Assembly: GCA_937952285.1 (NCBI GenBank)
Contig: CALFZE010000121.1
Span: 1 to 63,296, forward strand
Direction of reading: 5' to 3'
Source: UBA2428 sp002343545
Lineage (GTDB): Bacteria; Bdellovibrionota; UBA2428
Length of the DNA: 63,296 nt
Of this stretch, positions 8,628-16,068 are shown one piece after another. Both the position numbers and the translations under genes were made by a program. Below the pieces are notes generated by a model. The model was not told the origin of the DNA. It searched no databases and saw only the letters and a program-made list of their open reading frames with translations. Numbering within the stretch: the first letter of the stretch is position 1; every line of letters starts with the position of its first letter.

Positions 8628-9983
8628 TCAGGGAAAGCTTTCCGCGCGGATCGAAAGCTCGCGGATGACGAAGCGGAGGTTCCCGCTCGAGTAGTTCGAA
8701 CAAACGACGTTGATGTAGGGTTGGAAGAAACTCGCGCGAAAGCGCACGTCGGCCGAAGCCGCATAGTCTCCCGAGTTGTTGTCGTAGACCAGACTCGCGT
8801 AGGCGCCCAAATCGGTGCCGTACATCGCCGAGGGCGTGTCGACCGCCACGACTTTGCAGTTTGCCGAACTCGTCACGGGAGTCGTGATCGGCTCGAGACG
8901 GATGAGCCCCAACGCCGTGCCCGGCGTGGGCGCCCCGAGGTTCAGCGTCATCACGACGGTCCCGCCCGTCGTCGCGTTCGCACTCAGGCCGGGCGGGACG
9001 ATGAGATTGGCGCCCGTGGCGAGATTGCGGTCCATGGCGAGGTTCCAGTCGCTGAGCACGGCACCCGCGCTGGCGAGGCTAGCGGGGATCGACGGCGTGA
9101 TCGAAGCGATGCGCTCGGTGACGCGCGTGAAGGGCCACGCCGCGTTGGGATCGAGGGCCGCCGGCGTGAGACTGCCCGGCGCGACGACGAAGTTCACCGT
9201 CGTCGACACCGTCTGCCCGCGGGCATCTTCGATGACGAGGTTGTAGACGGCGCCCAAAGCGACGCTGATCGCCTCGCCCGCGGCGACGGTCAGCGCGTTC
9301 GCGCTCTTCGCGACGATCGACAGCGGCTTCGCGTCGCCGCCCGCCGAAACGAGGCGGGCCTTGACCGCGCCGAGCAGATTCGCGCCGTTCACGACGAGCG
9401 TCTTGCCGTCGCCCATCGACACGGAAGCGAGCGAGATCGACGCGCCCGTGCACGCGTAGTCGACGCCCACGACGCCGCCTTGCGACTGCGGATCGAGCTG
9501 CACCGTTTGCGTTCCGGCCTGCACGTTGGCGACTTGGGTCGCGATGAGCTTGGCCGGCACGGAGCCTTCGACGCCCTTGAGCGTGGCGACGAAGCGACCA
9601 GGCGCGAGCGCCCGCGCCGCGAAGGCTCCCGAACAATCTCCGTTACGCGGAAAGCCGATCAGGTCGAAGCGGGCGCGACCGACGGGGATCTCGAGCGCGA
9701 CTTCGTCGCCGACCTTGTAGAGTCCCTTGACGAGGCCAAGGTCGGGCGAGCCGACCGCGCAGCTTTCGCCCGACGGGGCGACGGGCTTGAGCGCCCCCGC
9801 TTCTCCCGTCACGTTCAAGGCGTAGCAGTAATCGTCCGGCAGGCGCTGGGGCGACACGAGACCGGAACGGCTCTCCGGGGATTTCACCTTCACGACGACG
9901 CGAACGGGTTCGAGATTCCGCGGCGCCTCGCCACAAGCCCCCAAAGACGCGCTCGCCGCGAGCCAAGTGATTTTCGCTTTCAT
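8628..9983 (-). CDS. lipoprotein with an IPT/TIG-like domain (451 aa)
   Basis: The ATG at 9983 gives a good lipoprotein signal (MKAKITWLAASASLGAC, lipid cysteine at residue 17); the in-frame ATG 21 nt earlier would spoil it. The central part (about residues 180-260), with LASVSMGDGKTLVVNGANL and a following VYNLVIED strand, looks like an IPT/TIG immunoglobulin-like domain. The C-terminal third is a beta-rich domain that may be carbohydrate-binding-like. Function is unknown. It ends 15 nt from the convergent C45 hydrolase gene. Confidence 0.75.
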   Translation of the reverse strand: MKAKITWLAASASLGACGEAPRNLEPVRVVVKVKSPESRSGLVSPQRLPDDYCYALNVTGEAGALKPVAPSGESCAVGSPDLGLVKGLYKVGDEVALEIPVGRARFDLIGFPRNGDCSGAFAARALAPGRFVATLKGVEGSVPAKLIATQVANVQAGTQTVQLDPQSQGGVVGVDYACTGASISLASVSMGDGKTLVVNGANLLGAVKARLVSAGGDAKPLSIVAKSANALTVAAGEAISVALGAVYNLVIEDARGQTVSTTVNFVVAPGSLTPAALDPNAAWPFTRVTERIASITPSIPASLASAGAVLSDWNLAMDRNLATGANLIVPPGLSANATTGGTVVMTLNLGAPTPGTALGLIRLEPITTPVTSSANCKVVAVDTPSAMYGTDLGAYASLVYDNNSGDYAASADVRFRASFFQPYINVVCSNYSSGNLRFVIRELSIRAESFP

Positions 9984-10098
9984 GGAATCCCTCCCCGCTC
10001 CCATCGTAGACGAAAAGGGCTACGAGACCCGTTCCAGGACCGTCAAAGTGCCGCCGCCGCGCGCTTCAGCCGGAGGGCACGCGCGCCGAAGAGAAGGC

Positions 10099-10287
10099 AT
10101 GGACGAATTCGCCTTTTCGCTCGTGCTCGTCGGGGCCGGCACCCTGACCCTGATCCTGGACCGCGGCCTCGCGCGCCTCTCGAGCCCCGAATCGGAGGAT
10201 TTCCGGGCCCGCTTCGGCCGCCACCGACCCGTGGCGTGGGCCATGATCGCCTTCGGCGCGATCAGCCTTCTGGTCTCGCCCTTCTAG
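10099..10287 (+). CDS. small membrane protein (62 aa)
   Basis: A GAGAAGG binding site precedes the ATG at 10099. The protein has two hydrophobic segments, FAFSLVLVGAGTLTLILDRG and VAWAMIAFGAISLLVSPF, joined by a charged loop. No family was recognised. A longer in-frame reading starting at 9967 is rejected because it runs antisense through the promoter region of the neighbouring lipoprotein gene. Confidence 0.6.
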   Translation: MDEFAFSLVLVGAGTLTLILDRGLARLSSPESEDFRARFGRHRPVAWAMIAFGAISLLVSPF

Positions 10288-10312
10288 GAATTCTCGGCTA
10301 CTTTCCGCGGCC

Positions 10313-10552
10313 ATGGGATCGAACGAGCTGCAGATCAACGGTTACTACCGCCATTACAAAGACAAACTTTACCGCGTGACCGGCGTGGCCCGTCACAGCG
10401 AAACGCTGGAAGAGCTCGTCGTCTACGAAGCGCTCTACCACAACGATCTCGGCCGCCTTTGGGTCCGCCCAAAGGCCATGTTCCTCGAGAACGTGACGAT
10501 CGACGGCGTCGAACGCCCGCGCTTCGAATTCATCGGCTTCGATACCCCCTAA
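10313..10552 (+). CDS. DUF1653 family protein
   Basis: The 79-aa protein matches the DUF1653 pattern: an opening GYYRHYKDKLYRVTGVARHSE, then ELVVYEALY, and a final block with LWVRPKAMFLENV. DUF1653 proteins are small cytoplasmic beta-rich proteins of unknown function, widespread in bacteria. It begins 25 nt after the small membrane-protein gene and is probably co-transcribed with it. It is the last core gene before the accessory island. Confidence 0.85.
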   Translation: MGSNELQINGYYRHYKDKLYRVTGVARHSETLEELVVYEALYHNDLGRLWVRPKAMFLENVTIDGVERPRFEFIGFDTP

Positions 10553-10555
10553 AGG

Positions 10556-10853
10556 CGCCCGCTCTGACCGATCCTCAAGGGGCTTGCGTTTCTTGAGGAT
10601 TGCCGCGAGGCAACGGAGTTTGGCATCGATACGGTCTTGGAGATCGAAGGGGTTAAGATGCGACACGCTCTTTGGAAAGCAGTTTGGCCCGAGGGACGAA
10701 GAAGTTCATAAGTAGGCGTACTTCGTTGCGGTAGAGGTCGTTAACGAGCGAGAGGGCTTCGGGGGCGTCGATGCGTTCATAGCCGAGGAGTTTTCGGACG
10801 GGGGTGAAGTTTTTTTGCTCGATGTGGGCTTGATCGTTTTTCTTTGTAGGCAC
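10556..10853 (-). pseudogene. broken C-terminal remnant of an integrase-core transposase
   Basis: Residues read from 10853 downward (KKNDQAHIEQKN, then RKLLGYERIDAPEAL and LLSKERVAS) match the end of rve/DDE-type transposases, where the K-K-N-D-x-A-H-x-E-Q-K-N block carries the last catalytic glutamate. The reading frame stops at 10653. Just before it, another frame continues with LNPFDLQDRIDAKLRC, resembling the extreme C-terminus of the same protein. About 30 residues between the two blocks appear lost. The N-terminal two thirds are absent: an in-frame TGA lies just upstream. No terminal inverted repeats were identified. It marks the left edge of the island. Confidence 0.7.
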
Positions 10854-11277
10854 GTTCTTCCATCACCGCATCACCACCGGGATCTCAGAGGCCTTCAGTA
10901 ACGTGATCAGAGCCCTTAAAAAAAACGAGCCTACGGCTACAGAAACATGGACTACTTCCGACTCAAAATCATGCAGGTCTGCGGACCCCTCAACTCCCGA
11001 TTCATCCCTCTACAGGATTACAAACACATAATTCGTGATACCGACCCAAATCTGACGAAGCTTTGCGCAGAGTCGGACCAAAAACGGCATGTTCCCATTA
11101 GGGGGCGAGGCGATCGCTCGAAATCTTAGCCGCTTAGCTCTTTGGGAACGGGCAAAACCCTTGCAATGCAAAGAGTTGGATCTCGTTTGTGCCGACACTC
11201 CTCCGTGGGGTTTGACCGCGAACCCGCAGGCTTTCATGCAAACGAGCAGTTAGGAACTCCTACAAGGGAAGTGACTT
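10854..11277. other. gene-free left flank of the island
   Basis: This 424-nt stretch is more A+T-rich than the surroundings and contains A-runs around 10917-10924. No convincing reading frame, RNA or strong hairpin was found; the 60-codon frame at 10947-11129 has no binding site or family resemblance. It presumably contains the promoter of the four-gene operon that starts at 11278 (GGGAAGTG precedes its ATG), but no promoter elements could be assigned with confidence. Confidence 0.4.
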
Positions 11278-12084
11278 ATGGCGATAGCAAAGAAAACCTA
11301 CACCCGGACGGTTAGAGTCTCCCGTCTCTCGCAGCAAGATCGCCAAGAGATGTTCGAGGTCTTCGCCAGCTACTACGACAACGCTTTTCTCGAGACCTTC
11401 GAGCGAGATTTGGCTGAGAAGGAAGTGGTCTTTCTGATTCGCTGCGCAGTTTCGCGTAAAGTCGTGGGCTTCAGCACCCTCAAACGTTACCAAGTCGAGC
11501 TTGAGGGCGAGAAAGCGCCCGTGTTCTTCAGCGGCGACACCATCGTGCACAAAGACTACTGGGGCAAAAACGGCCTAGGCCTTGCGTTCGGGCGCTACCT
11601 TTTGCGCGAGAAGTTGAAGCATCCCCTGCGTCCTGTTTACTGGAACCTCATTTCGAAGGGCTACAAAACTTACCTCCTGCTCACAAATAACTTTGGTACG
11701 TTCTACCCCCGTTACGACCAACCTACGCCTCCGCGCATGCAGGCGCTCATCGATGCCTGCGGGCGGACGCTCTATCCGGAGAACTACAATCCGGCCAGTG
11801 GAGTGATCGAGTTTGCCTCGAAGCCCGGATCGGTCAAGGATCGCCTCAAGGGTTCTGTTGCGTGCATCGAGGAAGAGCATCTGAAGAACCCGAAGATTGC
11901 CTTCTTCCAGCAACGCAATCCACGATGGGAAAGCGGCGACGAGCTCGTGTGTCTCGGTGAATTCACGTTGCGAATGTTCCTGAGCGTGCTGCTTAAGAAA
12001 GCCCGCAAAAACCTTAAAGGCAAGAAACTGCCGCACGCCGAGGGCGTCGTTCGCGATCTGCCTCGCTTGCAGTTCTTGAAGTAG
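11278..12084 (+). CDS. GNAT-fold acyltransferase-like protein, first gene of the island operon
   Basis: The 268-aa protein has GNAT-like order. There is an N-terminal helix region (DRQEMFEVFASYYDN) and a strand pair FLIRC...KVVGFSTL. Next comes SGDTIVHKDYWGKNGLGLAFGRYLLREK, where the loop after the strand resembles an acyl-CoA pyrophosphate site (GKNGLG at about residues 98-103). PVYWNLISKGYKTYLLLTNNF then forms the later strand/helix. The C-terminal 90 residues are basic and unlike standard GNATs. It likely transfers an acyl group, with acceptor unknown. It is followed after 10 nt by the Rieske oxygenase gene. Codon use is less G+C-biased than in core genes. Confidence 0.65.
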   Translation: MAIAKKTYTRTVRVSRLSQQDRQEMFEVFASYYDNAFLETFERDLAEKEVVFLIRCAVSRKVVGFSTLKRYQVELEGEKAPVFFSGDTIVHKDYWGKNGLGLAFGRYLLREKLKHPLRPVYWNLISKGYKTYLLLTNNFGTFYPRYDQPTPPRMQALIDACGRTLYPENYNPASGVIEFASKPGSVKDRLKGSVACIEEEHLKNPKIAFFQQRNPRWESGDELVCLGEFTLRMFLSVLLKKARKNLKGKKLPHAEGVVRDLPRLQFLK

Positions 12085-12094
12085 GCGGCTCTCG

Positions 12095-13117
12095 ATGGAA
12101 TCGCTCACAGCTCATTCCAAGATCTGGTTTCTGGTCGCATCCGCCAAGGATCTTCCGGCGGGCGCTCGCCGGCCAGTTCGGGTTGCGGGAAAACGCTTGG
12201 TCGTTTTTCGTGCCGAGACGGGTGAAGTCTCGGCCCTCGATGACCGCTGCCCGCACCGCGGGGTTTCGCTCTCGGGTGGACAGGTAACGGGCAATACCTT
12301 GGTGTGTCCTTATCATGGCCTGCGCTTCGACGGGCAGGGCGAATGCAAGAAAATGCCTTGTTCGGTAACTCCGGGCGAAGAAAGCTCCTACAAAAAGATT
12401 CGCGCCTACGCCGCGATCGAGGCCGACGCCTCGATTTGGGTAAATCTCAGCGATTCGCCACAGCCATTTTGCTCGGCATGGCCCCAGCTCGACGCCTCTT
12501 ATCGACATTTCGAGCAGGTGAACCTCGTGCGCGCTCGAGTTCCCGAAATTTTGGAGAACTTCGTTGATTGCGGACACACCGGCTTCGTGCACGCAGGACT
12601 CTTTCGCGGTGAACCGAATCGCGAAGTCGACGTGACCGTACGCAGACAGAACTGGGACGTTTGGATTGAGACGCTTGGCGAAAAAGACACGAGTGGCATC
12701 ATGATGAAGATGCTGAATCCAGATAAAGAGCCGATGGTGCACGTCGACCGCTTCCTGCCCCCCTTTGCGATTCGTGTGGATTACCGCGCGGGCAACTATC
12801 ATATGGTCTCGACTTCGATCTGCTTGCCGCACGAAGAATTTCTGACGACGATTTTTACGCGCATCTACTTGAATGCGGGTGTGGTCACGCTGCCGTACCT
12901 AAAAATCGTCGAACATATGACCCATAAAATTCTGCAGCAAGACAAGGTCATTCTTGAGGATCAAGCTAGCAACCTCAAAGAAGATCCCACGTTTAAGAGC
13001 CAGTTCCTGAAGACAGATCGTCCTGTCACCACGGTACTGAAGGCCTATAAGGATTTTCTTGAGAGCAAAGACGGGCCGAGCGACGTGCTCACGCATGCCT
13101 TTCGCATGAAAATATGA
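12095..13117 (+). CDS. Rieske non-heme iron oxygenase, alpha subunit type
   Basis: The 340-aa protein has an N-terminal Rieske [2Fe-2S] domain with ligands Cys52 and His54 (CPHRG) and Cys71 and His74 (CPYHGL). A catalytic domain follows whose mononuclear iron site is visible as Asn155, Asp158, His161 and His166 in ENFVDCGHTGFVH. The C-terminal LEDQASNL segment is also typical of VanA/PaO-like oxygenases. Such enzymes hydroxylate or demethylate organic substrates using a separate reductase, which is not encoded nearby. The stop overlaps the next ATG (ATGA), so it is translationally coupled to the GH3-like gene. Confidence 0.92.
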   Translation: MESLTAHSKIWFLVASAKDLPAGARRPVRVAGKRLVVFRAETGEVSALDDRCPHRGVSLSGGQVTGNTLVCPYHGLRFDGQGECKKMPCSVTPGEESSYKKIRAYAAIEADASIWVNLSDSPQPFCSAWPQLDASYRHFEQVNLVRARVPEILENFVDCGHTGFVHAGLFRGEPNREVDVTVRRQNWDVWIETLGEKDTSGIMMKMLNPDKEPMVHVDRFLPPFAIRVDYRAGNYHMVSTSICLPHEEFLTTIFTRIYLNAGVVTLPYLKIVEHMTHKILQQDKVILEDQASNLKEDPTFKSQFLKTDRPVTTVLKAYKDFLESKDGPSDVLTHAFRMKI

Positions 13118-14661
13118 GCCCCCTGTCGAGCGCGCTTCACCACGTCATCTTCGCCTCGAGTGCTGCCGAGCACCTGCGCTTTCGTCTGCGCGGAGGCCGG
13201 CTCGAGGCCGAGCAAAAGCGCCGCCTGAGAGAGGTGCTCCAAAGCGCGGGCCAGGGTGCTTACCATCGCGGGCAAGGCTGGGATCGCATCACCTCTTATG
13301 AAGAATTTCGGCAGCGCGTTCCGCTCAGCCGCTATGCCGACTGGCAGCCGCTCATCACCGCCGATCGCGAGCGCAAGGCCGGCAACATGCCCCCCTGCGA
13401 GCGGTACCAACCCACGAGCGGGTCAACCTCGGCTCGAAAGTGGGTGCCCTACAGCCGCGCCTATCTAGCCGAGATCAATCGTGCGATCAGCGTTTGGATG
13501 CACGAGCTCTATCGCGCCTATCCCGGAATCCGCGGAGGCAAACACTATTGGTCGTTGTCGTGGTTCCCGACGGAGCTGCGCGCGCAACTCTCGGAGAACA
13601 GCGACCTCCAGCACCTGCCGTGGCTAAAGCGAGCGGTGCTCTCAAGAGTGCAGGCGGTGCCAGACGAGCTCGCGTTTCTCGCAAGTTCCGATGATTCCAA
13701 GGTTGCAACCCTCGCCTATCTCGCCGCCGCCGAGGACCTCTCGTTCATTTCGGTGTGGAGCCCGACTTTTTTGCTCGAGATGCTCAAGAGCCTCGCGCGC
13801 GAGCGAGTCCGCTTGGCCGAAGTGCTGGCGACGGGGCGCTGGGAGCTTGCGGTGAAAGCGCCCCGGAGCGCACGCCAGGCCGAGAAGCTGCGCCGCTGGA
13901 ACGGCACGGTCTCGGCCGAATTTCTGAACGCCTTCTGGCCGAGGCTTGCGCTCGTGAGCGCCTGGAGCACCTCGACATCGAAAGATTTTTTTGAGCAGCT
14001 CCAGAAACTCTTCACGCGGGCGGCATTTCAAGGCAAGGGACTCTTCGCTACCGAGGGCGTGGTCACGCTGCCTTTCAGCGACACGTACCTTCTCTCTTAT
14101 TCAAGCCATTTCTACGAGTTCCATAAATCCGATGGAAGCGTGATTCCCGCCTGGGAGCTAAAGAGGGGAGATGTGGTCAAGCCTATACTGTCTTCGGGGA
14201 ATGGTTTGCTTCGCTACCAGATGGAGGATCTTATCGAAGTGCGGGGCTTCGTAAACGGCGTTCCCGATCTCTGCTTCTTGGGGCGCGAGGCCACCAGCGA
14301 TCTTGTTGGGGAGAAGCTCTCGTACCAGAGTTTGGGAGAAATGGCCGGAGCCTGCGCGCGCGGCTCCTTTTTTCTGAGCATCGGCGATCGGCCTCGCTAC
14401 GTGCTGGTTTGTGATGCAAGCCCCGCAGCCGGCACCTCGGAGCGTTTGGAGCGCATGCTGCTGGAGCATTTTCATTACCGATTGGCTCGCGAACTTGGTC
14501 AGCTCGGTGAGTCGGCCATCTTGGTGGCACCGGCGGGGGCGCTTCGCCTCTACCTCGATCTGTGTCAGAAACGCGGAATGCTCGAGGGCGACGTGAAAGT
14601 GCAACCCGTCTTGAGGATCAGCGAGGCCGAGCTGGCGGGCCTTGCCGGAGGGGGGCGCTGA
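13114..14661 (+). CDS. GH3-family acyl-acid amido synthetase
   Basis: The 515-aa protein carries the three ATP/AMP motifs of the GH3 superfamily (ANL-like adenylating enzymes): TSGSTSARKWVPYS at 101-114, FATEGVVTLPF at 311-321, and LLRYQMEDLIEV (365-376) leading to FLGREATSDLVGEKLS (388-403). Plant members activate a carboxylic acid such as jasmonate or indole acetate and join it to an amino acid. Bacterial homologues are poorly characterised. The length is slightly below the plant enzymes (about 570-610 aa). Here it probably conjugates an acid made or modified by the neighbouring oxygenase and desaturase. Its TGA shares one base with the ATG of the desaturase. Confidence 0.85.
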   Translation: MSPLSSALHHVIFASSAAEHLRFRLRGGRLEAEQKRRLREVLQSAGQGAYHRGQGWDRITSYEEFRQRVPLSRYADWQPLITADRERKAGNMPPCERYQPTSGSTSARKWVPYSRAYLAEINRAISVWMHELYRAYPGIRGGKHYWSLSWFPTELRAQLSENSDLQHLPWLKRAVLSRVQAVPDELAFLASSDDSKVATLAYLAAAEDLSFISVWSPTFLLEMLKSLARERVRLAEVLATGRWELAVKAPRSARQAEKLRRWNGTVSAEFLNAFWPRLALVSAWSTSTSKDFFEQLQKLFTRAAFQGKGLFATEGVVTLPFSDTYLLSYSSHFYEFHKSDGSVIPAWELKRGDVVKPILSSGNGLLRYQMEDLIEVRGFVNGVPDLCFLGREATSDLVGEKLSYQSLGEMAGACARGSFFLSIGDRPRYVLVCDASPAAGTSERLERMLLEHFHYRLARELGQLGESAILVAPAGALRLYLDLCQKRGMLEGDVKVQPVLRISEAELAGLAGGGR

Positions 14662-15668
14662 TGGATGCGATCGCGCATGCCCGGCTCCTGCAACAGACTC
14701 GCGCTTTGCGCGCGAGCGACCGGCGGGCCTGGACGGGGGTGCTGGTTGAGACGCTGCTTGTCGGCGCGGGCATTTTTTTGTCTCTGCACTCTTGGGGCAC
14801 CTGGATTCTCGGCCAGCTTCTCTTGTTCGTTTGTGTCTGGCGGGCCTTCGCGATTCTGCATTCATGCGCTCACAATGCGTTTTTCCAAACGCGGAGCCTT
14901 AACCGAGTCTTCGGCTGGGTCTTTTCGCTGTGGGCCTTTGTGCCCTTCGACGGCTGGAAGAAAAGCCATCTTGAGCATCATAAATGGACGGGCACCCCCG
15001 AGCGCGATCCCTCACTTCAGCTACCGAAGGCCGAGGAGCTTTCTCCGGGGTTCCTACGCTTCTTGGATTGGGCCTGGCGCCTGCATATTCCGATCTTCAG
15101 CGTGCTCTTCACGCTCAGCAAGCTGAGCCAAAAAAAACGGACCCGGGGTTGCGCACGACCCGACTCGGCGGTACCCGCTGCGCCCCGCGATGGAAGCGCG
15201 ATATTCTGGCTTCTCATGCACCTTGCGGCGTTGTTCCTGCTCGGTCTCGCTTACCTGAAGCTCTTGCTTGTGCCGTTCATGCTTTACCTCTTCACATCTG
15301 ATTTTTTGGTGATCAGCCAGCACAACGGCGTGAGTGCCGAGCGCGGCTTGCCCGCCCCGGCGACCTTGGTGCCATCGAAGAGACCCGAGGCCTTCGCCTT
15401 ACGCGAGCATGACCTCTTCACGCGCACGCTGCGTTTTCCACGTTGGGTGAGCGCGGGAGTATTTTTGTATTTTGACAAACACACGTTGCATCATTTTGCC
15501 CCCTTTATCCCTCATTACTGCATGCCGGAAGCCTGTTCCGCGCCGGACGCGGCTATGATCAATGAAGTTCCCTGGTATCATTGGGTGAAAGAAAACCACC
15601 GCCGACTTGGTCGTGAAGTGTACCTGGAGCTGTTGGTGGAGTTGCCCCCGATGAGACGGACACTTTAG
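14661..15668 (+). CDS. membrane fatty-acid desaturase
   Basis: The 335-aa protein has four to six membrane segments and the three histidine boxes of the FADS di-iron family: His67-x3-His71 (HSCAH), His103-x2-His106-His107 (HLEHH) and His274-x2-His277-His278 (HTLHH). The ATG at 14661 overlaps the preceding TGA (TGATG), which decides the start over an in-frame upstream extension. Members insert double bonds, hydroxyl groups or other oxidations into acyl chains or carotenoid-like lipids. It closes the four-gene operon. Its TAG stop codon (15666-15668) is formed by the first bases of the palindromic repeat. Confidence 0.9.
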   Translation: MDAIAHARLLQQTRALRASDRRAWTGVLVETLLVGAGIFLSLHSWGTWILGQLLLFVCVWRAFAILHSCAHNAFFQTRSLNRVFGWVFSLWAFVPFDGWKKSHLEHHKWTGTPERDPSLQLPKAEELSPGFLRFLDWAWRLHIPIFSVLFTLSKLSQKKRTRGCARPDSAVPAAPRDGSAIFWLLMHLAALFLLGLAYLKLLLVPFMLYLFTSDFLVISQHNGVSAERGLPAPATLVPSKRPEAFALREHDLFTRTLRFPRWVSAGVFLYFDKHTLHHFAPFIPHYCMPEACSAPDAAMINEVPWYHWVKENHRRLGREVYLELLVELPPMRRTL

Positions 15669-15779
15669 CAGGCTGTCGAAAAAGTCGTCGGATGCAAGGC
15701 CGCAGGGAGCGAGGTAGCCGCCCGAAGGGCTCTGAGCGACCGAGAACGCCGCAGACGGCACTTTTTCAACAGCCTGTTA
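15666..15779. repeat. palindromic intergenic repeat, copy A
   Basis: A 114-bp element. Its outer arms (15666-15685 and 15760-15779) pair over 20 bp with two mismatches. Inside lie two 21-bp blocks at 15692-15712 and 15735-15755 that are identical to the blocks of copy B at 45312-45332 and 45351-45371. The blocks begin GCAAGGCCGCAGGGAGCGA and AGCGACCGAGAACGCCGCAG respectively. The 22-nt loop between them (AGCC...GGCT mini-stem) differs from copy B. The element supplies the desaturase stop codon and may act as a transcription terminator. Confidence 0.9.
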
Positions 15780-16068
15780 GTGCCTGAGGACGGTTGGTCT
15801 CGGTACTCTAAAGGGGACTTCATTTTCAAGGCCGAATGCGGGTGGCTGCGGTTGTAATCGTCGGGACGCGTAGCTTCTCAAATCCCGTGGCGCGTGGGCC
15901 GGGATCAAGTCGCAACTTTTACAGAGTAGCGATCCTTCATTGCATCGATTACGGCGCGGACAAGCGGTTGCTTCAGGCAACCGCCTCATTTTCCTTATCG
16001 CTCAGACCGCGCCAGGCTGCTTCACGGTATCTTAACAGGACCTCGAGGACCTTCCGGCTTAGGATGGG
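15780..16068. other. gene-free right flank of the island
   Basis: These 289 nt after the repeat hold no supported gene on either strand. The only structure seen is a hairpin at 15964-15984, listed separately. A purine-rich AGGATGGGG precedes the GTG start at 16069. Confidence 0.4.
15964..15984 (+). terminator. terminator-like hairpin
   Basis: A perfect 8-bp stem (GCGGTTGC at 15964-15971, GCAACCGC at 15977-15984) with loop TTCAG is followed by CTCATTTTCCTT. It could end read-through from the island operon or act as an attenuator before the gene at 16069. The T-run is interrupted, so the call is tentative. Confidence 0.45.

Noticed and set aside
10947..11129. 60-codon open frame in the island's left flank
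   Set aside because: It has no ribosome binding site, no recognisable family and unusual composition; it is more likely chance in an A+T-richer stretch.
15666..15779. Integron attC site as an explanation of the palindromic repeat
   Set aside because: The ends do not carry the RYYYAAC/GTTRRRY core pair, no integrase gene is present and only two distant copies exist.
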